From NCBI GenBank assembly GCA_030770425.1, contig JASJFT010000051.1, positions 124,001 through 188,000 on the forward strand: DNA of 64,000 nt. Reading direction: 5' to 3'. Both the position numbers and the translations under genes were made by a program. Below are positions 38,513-47,645 of this stretch, one piece after another. This DNA is from Darksidea phi (Eukaryota > Ascomycota > Dothideomycetes > Pleosporales > Lentitheciaceae). The notes beneath the pieces are model-generated. The model had not been told where the DNA came from and ran no database searches. It saw only the letters and a list, made by a program, of their open reading frames with translations. The first letter of the stretch is position 1. Each line of letters starts with the position of its first letter.

Positions 38513-40057
38513 TAGTCTTAGTATTAGTTATCTACTAACTTTTTATAGTAAGAATAATATTAGTAAGCTCTAAGCTATCTAAGCTTTAATTACGTCTAAA
38601 TAATTTCTTTACTAATAGTTAGAACTATAGTATAGACTCCTCTAACCTATTACTATCTACTAGAGTAGACCCCTCTAATCTACTACTACCTATTAGAGTA
38701 GATATTATTAATCTACTTCTATCTATTATAGCTAAGCGTATAGGTATATATTAGTCTTAGTATTAGTCTCTCTACTAATTTTAGTAGTAATATATAGTAT
38801 ATAGACTATTAATAATAATATTTCTATTCCTATCTTACTTAGTAAATAATCTAGTCCTATTAAACTAAGTAAATAATCTAGTCTTACTAAATAAGCGAGG
38901 ACTACTTCTAATAACTAGGATAGTTAAATATATAATATTAACGAATAATTATCTAATATTATATCTTCTATAGTAGCTAAGTAGACTACGAGTAAGATAT
39001 TAGTTTTAGTATTAGTTCTTTACTAACTTTAAAAGGGGATAGTACTTATTCTAATAATAGTAGATAACTAAGTAAATAATCTAGTCCTAATAAAGTAGTA
39101 AGGTCCGCTTATACTAGTTAGAGTCTTAATACTTATAAGGGTAATAGACGATATTCTAGTCTTCTATCTTAGTAGACTATAAGTAAGGTATTAGTCTTAG
39201 TATTAGTTCTTTACTAACTTTAGTAGGAGATAGTACTTATTTTAATAATAGTAAATAATTATCTACTATTAAATCTTTAATAATTATTAGATAGACTTTA
39301 AGTAAGGTATTAGTCTTAGTATTAGTTCTTTACTAACTTTAATAGAGAGAATTAATAATTAAGAAGAGAATAGTATAGCTTCTTTAGTTTAGGTATTTAT
39401 AAGGTATCCCGATCTAAATAATTAATAATCTACTTTTACTATAACCTCTATAAAAGCTATATATACTTTAAGTAAAGTATTAGTCTTAATATTAATTCTT
39501 TATTAACTTTAGTAGGGAATACTACTTATTCTAATAATAATAGATAATTATCTACTATTTAATCTTTTATAATAGCTACGTAGACTATAAATAAGGTATT
39601 AGTCTTAGTATTAGTTCTTTATTAACTTTAGTAGAGAGGACTATTTAGAAAGAAGAAAATAGTATTTATTCTAATAATAGTAGATAATTATCTCGTATAG
39701 GGCCTTTAATAATAGTTAAGTATACTTTAGATAAGATATTAATCTTAATATTAGTTCTTTATTAACTTTACTAGAGTAGATTAAAGATAAAGAATAGAAC
39801 GGTATCTTTTTAGATCTTATTCTAGAGTCTAATCTTCTTAATATATCTAAGAGTAATTATATATCTAATAGTACCTTTAAGATTACTAGGGTAAATATAA
39901 TATAATAATCTACTATCTCTATAAGTAAGGTATTAATCTTAGTATTAACCCTTTATTAACTTTAATAGGGGTAAGTAGTAAGTAATTATATAAAATACTA
40001 GCTATCTTTATAAGTAAGGTATTAATCTTAGTATTAATTCTTTACTAACTTTAATAG
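38513..40057 (+). repeat. Array of ten near-identical intron-like units separated by short exon-like spacers
   Basis: A ~42-bp unit recurs near 38513, 38743, 38992, 39183, 39302, 39472, 39591, 39730, 39923 and 40013. The common form begins GTAAGGTATTAGTC, continues TTAGTATTAG, and ends TTTACTAACTTTAGTAG or TTTACTAACTTTAATAG. It thus has a 5' GTAAGG, a fungal branch site CTAAC and a terminal AG, in that order. Spacers of 50 to 210 bp carry a partly repeated exon-like sequence (around AGTACTTATTCTAATAATAG, then TATCTACTAT). Known parallels are introner-like elements of some Dothideomycetes, or tandem duplication of exon-intron modules. The array runs into the histone-like fossil on the same strand. 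A protein repeat without introns cannot be excluded, as RIP hides the original frame. Confidence 0.65.
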
Positions 40058-40370
40058 GGGTAAGTAGTAAGTAGTTATATAAAAGGTCTACTATTATTAA
40101 TAAGTCTATTACTATAAAGTAGCTATATAATAAGCTACTTAAGAAGTTATATAAGGGTATTAAGAAAGTTAATAAAGCCCCTATTAGTAATAAGTAGTTT
40201 AATAAAGATATTTAATCTAAGTATAAAAAGTATAATTATACTTTTAATTATATTTAAGCTTTTATTTTTTATAGTATTAGTAATAAGTCCTATTAGGGTC
40301 GACTACGTAGTAGTAAGTATTAATTACTTTTACTTCTTATCTATTAATACTAATTAAATATATAATAAGG

Positions 40371-40673
40371 GCTCTTTAAGAGATTTAGTACTTTTAAAAG
40401 ACTACTAGATTTATTATTCTTTATATAACGCTTAGCTATCTTATATACGAGATTACTAGGGATATAAGAGATAGTAATAACCTATAGTTTTAAACTAGGG
40501 CTTTTAATATCCTTTATACTACTACTAAAGCCTATCTTATTACTATTTTAGAAGATATAGTTATAATATAGTATTAGTTCTAGTATTAAACTAACTTTTC
40601 TATAGCTATAAATCTTATAGCTATTTATACTAAGCGTATAACTATTATATAAAAGGATATTTATTCTACTTTT
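40371..40673 (+). pseudogene. Histone H3-fold fossil, CENP-A/cenH3-like
   Basis: In one continuous frame the translation reads ALxEIxYFxKTT (helix alpha-N), LSYLIYEIT (alpha-1), NNLxFxTRAFNILYTTTKAYL (alpha-2), LED, then NLIAIYTKRITI and KDI (alpha-3). These match H3 landmarks ALREIRxYQKST, FxRLVREI, LRFQ, AL..LQEA.EAYLV, LFED, NLCAIHAKRVTI and KDIQLA, with the differences RIP produces (R or Q to stop, H to Y, V to I). Between the YEI motif and F-Q there are 11 residues, as in CENP-A loop 1, against 9 in canonical H3; the codon before KDI fits Gln rather than Pro. About 50 bp with GTATTAG...ACTAAC...CTATAG interrupts between LED and NLIAI, probably an intron like the array upstream. It is not functional now. 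Confidence 0.7.
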
Positions 40674-40789
40674 TAAGTCGTATCTACTCTTAGATAGTAG
40701 TTTAAGCTGGTTAATATATACTAAAAGGGAGTAATAAATAAGTAGATTTAGACGTTTAAGACTATAAGATATAAACTAGTTTAGCTATT

Positions 40790-40941
40790 AGTTTATATAG
40801 GTTATATTTTATTCTTTAGATATTAGTCTAGATATTAGCTAACTAGAACTATAGGCTATAGAATAAGTCTATATAGGTTATATTTAATTCCTTAAATATT
40901 AGTCTAGGTATTAGTTAACTAGGGCTATAGGCTATAGAATA
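40790..40941 (+). repeat. 76-bp tandem duplication downstream of the histone-like fossil
   Basis: The sequence AGTTTATATAGGTTATATTT at 40790 recurs as AGTCTATATAGGTTATATTT at 40866. Each copy ends with TATTAGTCTAG, TAACTAG and a run ending GGCTATAG, which again resembles an intron (branch TAACT, terminal AG). Confidence 0.7.
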
Positions 40942-41389
40942 GGCGTTTAGCGCTATATAATAGACGATAGCTAGTAATCTAAAGCTTTTATTATAAAATA
41001 CTTACCTCGTAGCTTATATATTTATTATTAAACTTTAAATATTAGACTTATATCTAAATTAATTTTCTTTAATTTATAATTAACTCGCTCTATATTCTAA
41101 TTCTCGTTTATAAAAGATTAGGTAATTTTATCTTATATATTATTAGTTTTTAGCTTTTAAGAATTTAATATTCCCTTTATTTAGATACTATCTATCTTCT
41201 ATTAAAATTTAAAAGATTATTAATAGGTAGTTATAAAGATAAATTTTTAATTTTTTAGTATATTTTAGAAATAGTCGTTTACTTAGAATAGCTACTTACT
41301 ATATAAATATATTACTTATATCTTACTTCGTAATTATAAAAAATATAAAAATTCTTTAAGTTTAAGTAGTTTTTAAATTATATTTATAT

Positions 41390-41655
41390 TATATATTAAA
41401 TTAAATTTATTAAGAATCTTCCTTTATAATATAATAAAGTATCTTATTAATAGTATTATTAAGTTATTAATCTTATATCTACTATAGTATATAGATTTAT
41501 ATAGGTTCGCTATACCAATTAGTACTAAAAAGCTCTAACGCTTATTTAGTTAGCTTACGTGTTTCTATTAGTATCGAAATACCACCCGCTTTTTATATAG
41601 TTATAGTATAGCTCCGAGAAACGGTCCAACGTATGATTATATCTACTTTGATAGC
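41390..41655 (-). repeat. Left copy of an inverted repeat flanking the AAA/DUF7708 island (empty site)
   Basis: The reverse complement runs AGTAGATATAATCATACGTT, GGACCGTTTCTCGG, AGCTATACTATAACTATATA, then TTTTTAGTACTAA and AAGATTAATAACTTAATAAT. The same string occurs on the plus strand at 47625-47645 and continues at 48756-48985, interrupted there by a 1.1-kb insertion. The left copy is uninterrupted and less mutated. It marks the boundary between the 33-kb AT block and the less damaged island. It may be a solo LTR or the end of a larger element. Confidence 0.7.
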
Positions 41656-41739
41656 TTCCGTAAGACAGCCATACACCATTACATCGCACTCGAGCTCAGC
41701 AGACCCGCCGTTGGTACCGCCGCTGACCCAGTGAAACAG

Positions 41740-42003
41740 GTGCCCAAGCCTACTACGTCCTCATGCTTCTTGAGCCCATCATAGCCGATCCCTATACCAA
41801 CAAGCAGCCGGAGTTTTAGTCTCAGCTCGTTGAAGGGGAATACGATGATATAGAAGAGGTATAAGATAAGATGGAGTGGGCGGCCTTGTATGGCAGCGGA
41901 CGGCGGCATGATACCGAGACCGAAGCCTGCGGTTCGGCAAGTGGGTTGAGCGTCACTGGTAGAACGCCATCGTTGCAAGCACATACGAAAGTGGAAAGGC
42001 TCT
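41740..42003 (-). repeat. Copy 2 of the dispersed ~240-bp segment (partner at 5552-5785)
   Basis: Inverted relative to 5552-5785. On the minus strand a 101-codon open frame (41984-41679) covers it, including a hydrophobic stretch LILYLFYIIVFPFNELRLKLRLLVGIGIG. The corresponding frame in copy 1 gives RSRLLLGLGTGAGGLEK. Family unknown. It lies just downstream of the AAA ATPase-like gene on the same strand. Confidence 0.6.
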
Positions 42004-42023
42004 ACATGTTTTGATGGTACAAA

Positions 42024-44986
42024 CTATCGCACACCCTCCTCCCGCGCCATCTCATCATCCTCAACCTGATGATGCACTTTATCAAGATACTTATCAAATT
42101 TCCTAGAGACCTTAATCGCATACTCCAAATACTTTACGCTCAGCCTCTCCTTCTTAAACAGCGCTAACTATCGTGCCGTCGTGATTACGTTCCGGATCTG
42201 CCGGCCGTTTAACTCGTACCTAGCTAAATCGCCAATGCTCGCCCGGATCGCGTACGCGTCAATGCGTTCCTTTCCCTTACCGCTACCACTATCCTCGTCT
42301 TGCTGTAATGCCTCGAGCCGCTTCGCGAAGTTCTCCTAGATCTGCCGCCGCTACGGCTTGTCGAGGTTTCTGTAGTGTAGTACCAGCTAGATGCGCGATT
42401 TGAAGGCTTCGTCGAAGGTATCTACGCGGTTACTAGTTAGGATTAGGATGCCGTCGTAGTACTCGAGCGTACGGAGGAAGACTAAGATAAGCGCGTTACG
42501 TAGAAGGTCCTTAAGCGAGCGCTGCTCTAGAAAGACGTCGGCTTCGTCTAGTAGAACTACGTAGTCCTAGATCTTACCTAGATAGAAAACTTACTAGAGA
42601 TACTTTTTAACTTTATATAGCTTAGTCCCGATATCTCCGTAGGTAACTCGGTATAATAGCTTTTCTACTATCTTAGCTACGCTTTCAGCGGTTAAGGTTT
42701 TTCCTATACTAGGCCCGCCGTATAAAAGGAGAATGAGTCTATTACCCTTACCCGCGATTATATTAGTAGTCTTATCCGTAGCGATTTTATTATTAATAAG
42801 GGTATTAATTAGTTCCCTACTCTTATTATTAATAGCGAGGCTCTAGAAGATATCTTTATTCTATTATAGTAGATAGATATTATCGACCTAGAGATTTACT
42901 TTACTATAATTAGTCTCTAGAAGTTAAAGTAGACTAATACTTGTAGTAACGGAGAGACGGTAAATCTAAAATACTTACCCTATTTTTTCTCTTATATATT
43001 AAAGTCGTAAATATTTACTAGGACGAGGTAGATAAAGCTACCCTAGGGAGGATTATTATATAATATAACTTATTTACCTAGCTCGTCCTTATACGGCGTA
43101 TATTATTAGTTTATATTCTTTCCAGGGCCGTATATTATCTAGTATATACGAATATTAATTAGGAATCTAGTATCGGCCTATAGTATACTTAATTTAGTAA
43201 TTTATTTTCCGTCTATTACTTTAATAAGAGGACTTATATATAAAGTCTCCCGATTTATATTAAGACCTTTATAAGCGACGTAGATAGATTTACGGTAGCG
43301 CTAAAAGGTATAACCTCTATTATATAATAGGTCTATAATCCGATTTTCTATATATTTAAGAGGATAGAAACTTAATAATATAATCTCTTTCGGAATTTTT
43401 TCTATCTCGTTAACGGATATTTCGATTTTTACGTTATCTTTTCGGAATTTACTATTAAATATCTAGGATACTATATCGATACTCTAGTCCTGTCTAGAAC
43501 TTCGTATAATAAATAATTTCTATAGAAACCCTAAGTAATAGTATTCTTAGTAAGAAATAAGGATAGTATTAGGTACTAATAAATACTTAATATATCTATT
43601 AGTAACTAAGCCCTTATCGAAAAGCTTATTCGCTATATTATATTCGTCTCTAAGCTTATTCTTAATATAGTATATTAAAAGTTCGAGCTACTAGCGCTTC
43701 TCGTTATCTATATACGAAATTTTTTTTTAGACGAACGACTAGAAATAATAGAAAAAGATATTAATACTAGTAAATATATGATTTTCGTAACTAGAATTGT
43801 TATAATTATTAGCGTACTTATAGTCGATATAATAATACTCCTTTAGAGTCTTATCTTAATCTAGAAGAGAGTTCTAAGCGTCTTTAAGAACTTAGTATAA
43901 GTACTAAATAGAAATATACTCTCGGTCGGCTGATATATACTTTCCCGCTTAAAAGGACTTATAGTTGTTATTAGAGTCTTCTATATTCCGTCCTTAGCTA
44001 TTAGAAGAGTACTTAAGGAAAATAACAAGAGCTATATCGCTATTCTTAAGCCGTACGAGAAAAATATCAGGATTAGCGACGGGTATATAACCTTCTAGAT
44101 ACTAATTATCATTATCGTCTCTCGTCTAGATTAGTATATTAAAGTATAAGCGAGATTTAACTTTGTAAAGGATAATCTAACGGTAGGGTAAAGTAGATAG
44201 CGATTTTTTAGCTAGGAGTTCTTTAAGTCTAGAGTTTTCCTGTCTGAGATTGGAGGCTTTAGAGCGTAACTGTTCAAGTTCGGTTGAATAACCAGGATTG
44301 CAGTGAGAATTTTCATACGCCACAGGAGTTACAGAATTCGATCGTGCAGCTCTTGTGACTTCTGAGGATATGTCAGGCTGCAGGTATCCAACCTTGGGTT
44401 CATCACGATGTCTTACCTGCGGCCTGGACGACGCAGGAAATTTTTTTCTCGGAACTTTCGTGGTGGTCCTTGGAGGTACTTGTTCATCTTTCTGAAGGAG
44501 AGGGTCGTGTATCTTTGAGCTACTATCTTGTAGGCGTCGCCCCCCGGTTGATGCGATTGGAGGAATCGGTGATGGAACTCCGTGTCCAAGCCATTCATCA
44601 GCGCCCCGTTTACTTCTGCTCTGAGGTGCTGTCATAGTAGGCCTGGATCCGGTATGTCGTAAGTACGGCGAATCAGTACTGTGGTCGCGACTGTGAGAGG
44701 AATTGGTGGCCAATAAAAGCCTCCTTTCAACCTCGTCTGTGCCACCTGTGTGGTCCTGAGAGATAGTTGGATCGATTGCCTGGGTGGGCGAATTGCGCAG
44801 CGCCTCGGGCGGCGGCGGGGTGAGGCGCTCGGCGCCGTCGTCGGAATAATGGTCCTGAGAGATAGTTGGATCGATTGCCTGGGTGGGCGAATTGCGCAGC
44901 GCCTCGGGCGGCGGCGGGGTGAGGCGCTCGGCGCCGTCGTCGGAATAATGGTCCTCAACCGTGGGCTGGAGGTCGCGGGTGGCCAC
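42024..44986 (-). pseudogene. DUF7025/BCS1-like AAA+ ATPase gene, RIP-mutated except its 5' part
   Basis: The minus-strand frame starts at 44986 (MATRDLQPTVEDH) and is intact for 269 codons to 44177. This part has a Pro-rich N-terminus with a 33-residue tandem repeat, and a leucine-rich coiled coil (LEQLRSKASNLRQEN). There a Trp or Gln codon has become a stop. Translation resumes beyond with RIP stops (EGYIPVANPDIFLVRLKNSD), into a AAA module: Walker A as GGPSIGKTLTAES at about 42720-42690, Walker B VVLLDEADVF at about 42560-42530, sensor ILTSNRV near 42440, then LNGRQIRNVITTARQLALFK and a natural stop at 42024. The Walker A frame is offset from the 5' frame, so an intron or indel lies between. 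Such proteins are common in Pezizomycotina; their roles are mostly unknown. Mutation density is high at 42.5-44.17 kb, mild below 42.35 kb, and nil in the 5' part. Confidence 0.75.
44752..44949 (-). repeat. Perfect-looking 99-bp tandem duplication in the AAA gene
   Basis: Two adjacent 99-bp copies (44752-44850 and 44851-44949) read identically and encode DHYSDDGAERLTPPPPEALR plus 13 more residues twice, in frame. GC content is high and there is no RIP change, so the duplication is recent or too short to be recognised by RIP. Confidence 0.9.
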
Positions 44987-45749
44987 GGTGGAGGCACTCG
45001 GAGCGGTATACTGAGAGATGTCTATGTTAACCTCCTATTACCGCCGAGCAGGCCCAAATCAGTCACTAGTCTATCCGCTCAACAGCGGCTAGGTTCACTT
45101 ACGGGCTATTAGCGCCGAGCAGGCTCAAGTCAGTCACCAACCTATGTTCTGTCCCGTTCAGCGGTTCAGCAATTTGGCGGTAATTGGACTCCGGTTCTAC
45201 CTTCTGGAATGTAGTTGATTTAAGCTCAAACGCACAACTCATTTTTCGAGTTGGACGACACCATGTGCGAAAGGCAAGTTGAATTTGGGATCCAGGCAGC
45301 AGCCTGAGCGATGCGGCTACGTGGCCATTAGTAATTGGCTCATGTCCTAACGCATTCCACAAGCGAGCCAATCACACAGGCAAGCCGATCCGCCAGAAAA
45401 ATTTGAGTTTTCGAGAAAAACAGTGTCAGAAAAGGTGCCAGATTCTAAAACCAAACTTGCCAAATATCCTCATGCCGATAGATGAAACTGCAACATTTGC
45501 GGAGCTCTGATTGGCTGAGCGAGTGCGTGTAGGTTTGGCAACGCTCGCCTGCTGAGATAAGAACACTGCGATTCTGGAGTAACAACAGCAAAACGCGAAA
45601 AGACACAGCTCGCAGCGTTTTCGAGTTCAGCCTGGCCTGAGTATCCCACAAGCCTTTCTTTAATCATACAAACCTAGACCGTAAGACCTTCAAGATGAGC
45701 ATAAATACAAGGGGAGCGTACGCGTCTAGAAGACCACTCTTACATCTAT
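44987..45749. promoter_or_regulatory. Divergent intergenic region between the AAA and DUF7708 genes
   Basis: Unmutated sequence lies between two divergently transcribed genes, so it should hold both promoters. A TATA-like ATAAATA occurs at about 45702, roughly 50-70 bp before the apparent start of the DUF7708-type gene. Open frames on the minus strand (45099-45371, 45445-45667) have no recognisable domain and are likely chance. Confidence 0.45.
45042..45183. repeat. 71-bp direct repeat in the divergent promoter region
   Basis: The string CGCCGAGCAGGC(C/T)CAA(A/G)TCAGTCAC begins at 45042 and again at 45113. Each copy is followed by a CCG(C/T)TCA...GCGG segment. The copies differ at several positions, both C/T and others. 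Confidence 0.65.
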
Positions 45750-45769
45750 ATGCTGACTGACTCTGGTAC

Positions 45770-47631
45770 TTCAGTATCCTGTACTTATTGCGCGAAAACT
45801 ATACCAAAGCTATTAATCTTTTCAAGACGAAATATACCAGCGACGAGACTAAATTATACTAGATAAAAGATACATACGGGATAGACGATATCTTCGATAT
45901 TATTATAGAAGCGCGGGCCAGGTATAAGAGAAGGATTAAAGAATCGAGAGTGCGAAAATAGCTTAGTATATTGTCCTCTAGGGTCGGATACTATAGCTAA
46001 ATTATAGATATACTTTTATAGTACTATCTAGAGTATACCTTATTAGCCTGGGGTACTATAAAATTCCTCTTTATAGTAGGTAACCTAATATCTTAAATCT
46101 TCTATAGCTAATATAGCGATAAAGCTAGTTCTAAACTATAAAGAAATAATCTCTAAGTTAGCTAAAGCTATTACTAAAATCGGAGACGTCCTTCCTCGCG
46201 TTAAACTATAGTTAGAAACCTTCCGAACCGAATAGATAAACGACGCCGTTTAAACGCTCTATACTAATATTATTAATTTCCTTATCCGAGGCTTATAATA
46301 GTACGAGTAGACCCTACTTAAGTACGCTATTAAAGTATTTTCGGCTCCGTATAAACTCCGTTTCTAAGACCTCCGGGATAAAATTAATAAGAGTACGCGT
46401 CGTATAGATAATATAGTAAATACTCTATTAAATATAAAGATTAGCGAGATCTATAAGATAATAGTTTAAGTAGAGAAGACTATAAATAATATATAATCGT
46501 TCGAGGCTTTCCGTATCTTTCTTGTATCTAATATTAGATATAGTCTACTATTTTATTAATCTCTTCTATCTCTTAAGCCTAGGCGAAGGTATAAAAGAGA
46601 TTTAAGTAACTCTAATTCTTAATACTACGAAGGATATATAACTCCCTAGTCCTATTAAGAGTTTTCGATTTTACTAAGCGGTCTATAGAAGAAGAATAAG
46701 TATATATAAATTCGATTAAGGTACGTTACTCCTAAAGTTATAGGAGTAGTTAGCGGCCTCGTTATCTTCTCTTATTATAATTAGAGGCTCTGTTCCTACT
46801 CGCTTATAAACTAAGGACCTAGCTATAGAAATAGTCGAGCTTATAGAAGCTACTAATAAACTAGTTATATAGGTATTAAAGGGTCGATAGACCTTAGAGC
46901 TAAATAAAGAAATATAAGTAAATCTACTTAAATAGCTAACTAACTAAGTTATCTAATTAAATAATAAAAGTATAATTAGATACGTCTCTTAGAACTTTAA
47001 TACACGTCGAGTCTAAAGCGCGAGGATAGAGTTAGACTAGGTATAGATTTTAAAAGAAAGCCTTAGAGGGCTATCCAAGATATACGTCGTAATTAATATA
47101 GAAATACTCGACTATACCTTTAAAGAAAACGGCCAATCCTAGCTAGAATTTTTCCGGTATTTCGAGGTACTAATCCGTAATATAGACGGTATCGTAGTAA
47201 AAGTAGCTATCCTTAGCTTTAGGTATAACTTTATCTATTACTTAGGTACGGCCTCTCCTTAAACTACTATTTTACCCTTATAAGGGAGGAATAAATAGAG
47301 TATTAGCTCGAAGGTGAAAAAGAATTAGGCCTGGCGCCGTAGGAATAATTTGGCTATATAATTTAGCTAAGGTATATAGTATATTTTAAGGCTAGCCGAT
47401 TGGTAGAGAATAGTAATCGTCGTTAAGTCTTAGAAGACGTACTATATAAGTCTACTATAGAATATTCGAGAATACGAAGGAAAGGGTATAACTAGTTAGG
47501 TAATACGAGTAAAGAAGGTAGCTATATTAGGTATTAGATATTAGGAATCGTTTGGGGACGGCTAGGTATAAGCGAAAAAATATAACGTAGTTATAGTTAG
47601 GCTATAGGCTTCCTCTTCTATTAAAGTAGAT
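45770..47631 (+). pseudogene. DUF7708-type (STAND/NACHT-associated) protein gene, moderately RIP-mutated
   Basis: Plus strand. The first segment (45790-46080) reads INLFKTKYTSDETKLY, IDDIFDIIIEARARYKRRI, then YTLLAWGTIKFLFI. After a probable short intron near 46080-46110 it continues ISKLAKAITKIGDVLPRVKL, INDAVQTLYTNIINFLIRG, YKLRFQDLRDKINKSTRRID. This is the order seen in DUF7708 (AWGxxKFLF, IGDVLPRV, LYxxIIxFLxR, FxxLxxxI). The second half has KIYVVINIEILDYTFKENGQ, and LEFFRYFEVLIRN near 47060-47200, matching the C-terminal region of such proteins (a hydrophobic strand ending in a conserved Asp-Asn/Glu pattern). The start codon is unresolved. The gene is cut at 47645 by a family insertion. 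DUF7708 proteins often carry NACHT-type domains; no nucleotide-binding motif is legible here. Confidence 0.65.
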
Positions 47632-47645
47632 ATAATTATACGTTA

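Larger units (their letters stand above)
8363..41600. other. Large RIP-saturated AT-rich block
   Basis: Over about 33 kb the sequence is overwhelmingly A/T and reads as TA, TT, AG and CT steps. Reading through it I saw CpA or TpG only at isolated places (for example near 15560, 22608, 26216, 32428, 33188, 38108 and 40706), while CpG survives at many sites. This is the footprint of RIP, which in Ascomycota changes C to T, preferentially at CpA, on both strands of repeats. No intact reading frame remains. Element identities below come from reading fossil protein motifs through the mutations. Confidence 0.9.

Noticed and set aside
38513..40057. CRISPR-like array
   Set aside because: Repeats are spaced irregularly (about 90-250 bp), carry splice-like signals and lie in a fungal RIP block; no cas-like gene is present.
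8363..41600. The AT-rich block as a functional centromere
   Set aside because: AT-richness, RIP and a CENP-A-like fossil are suggestive, but RIP-mutated transposon blocks also occur outside centromeres; only CENP-A chromatin data could decide.
45099..45667. Minus-strand open frames in the divergent intergenic region
   Set aside because: No domain, no codon pattern, and they overlap the expected promoters of two genes.
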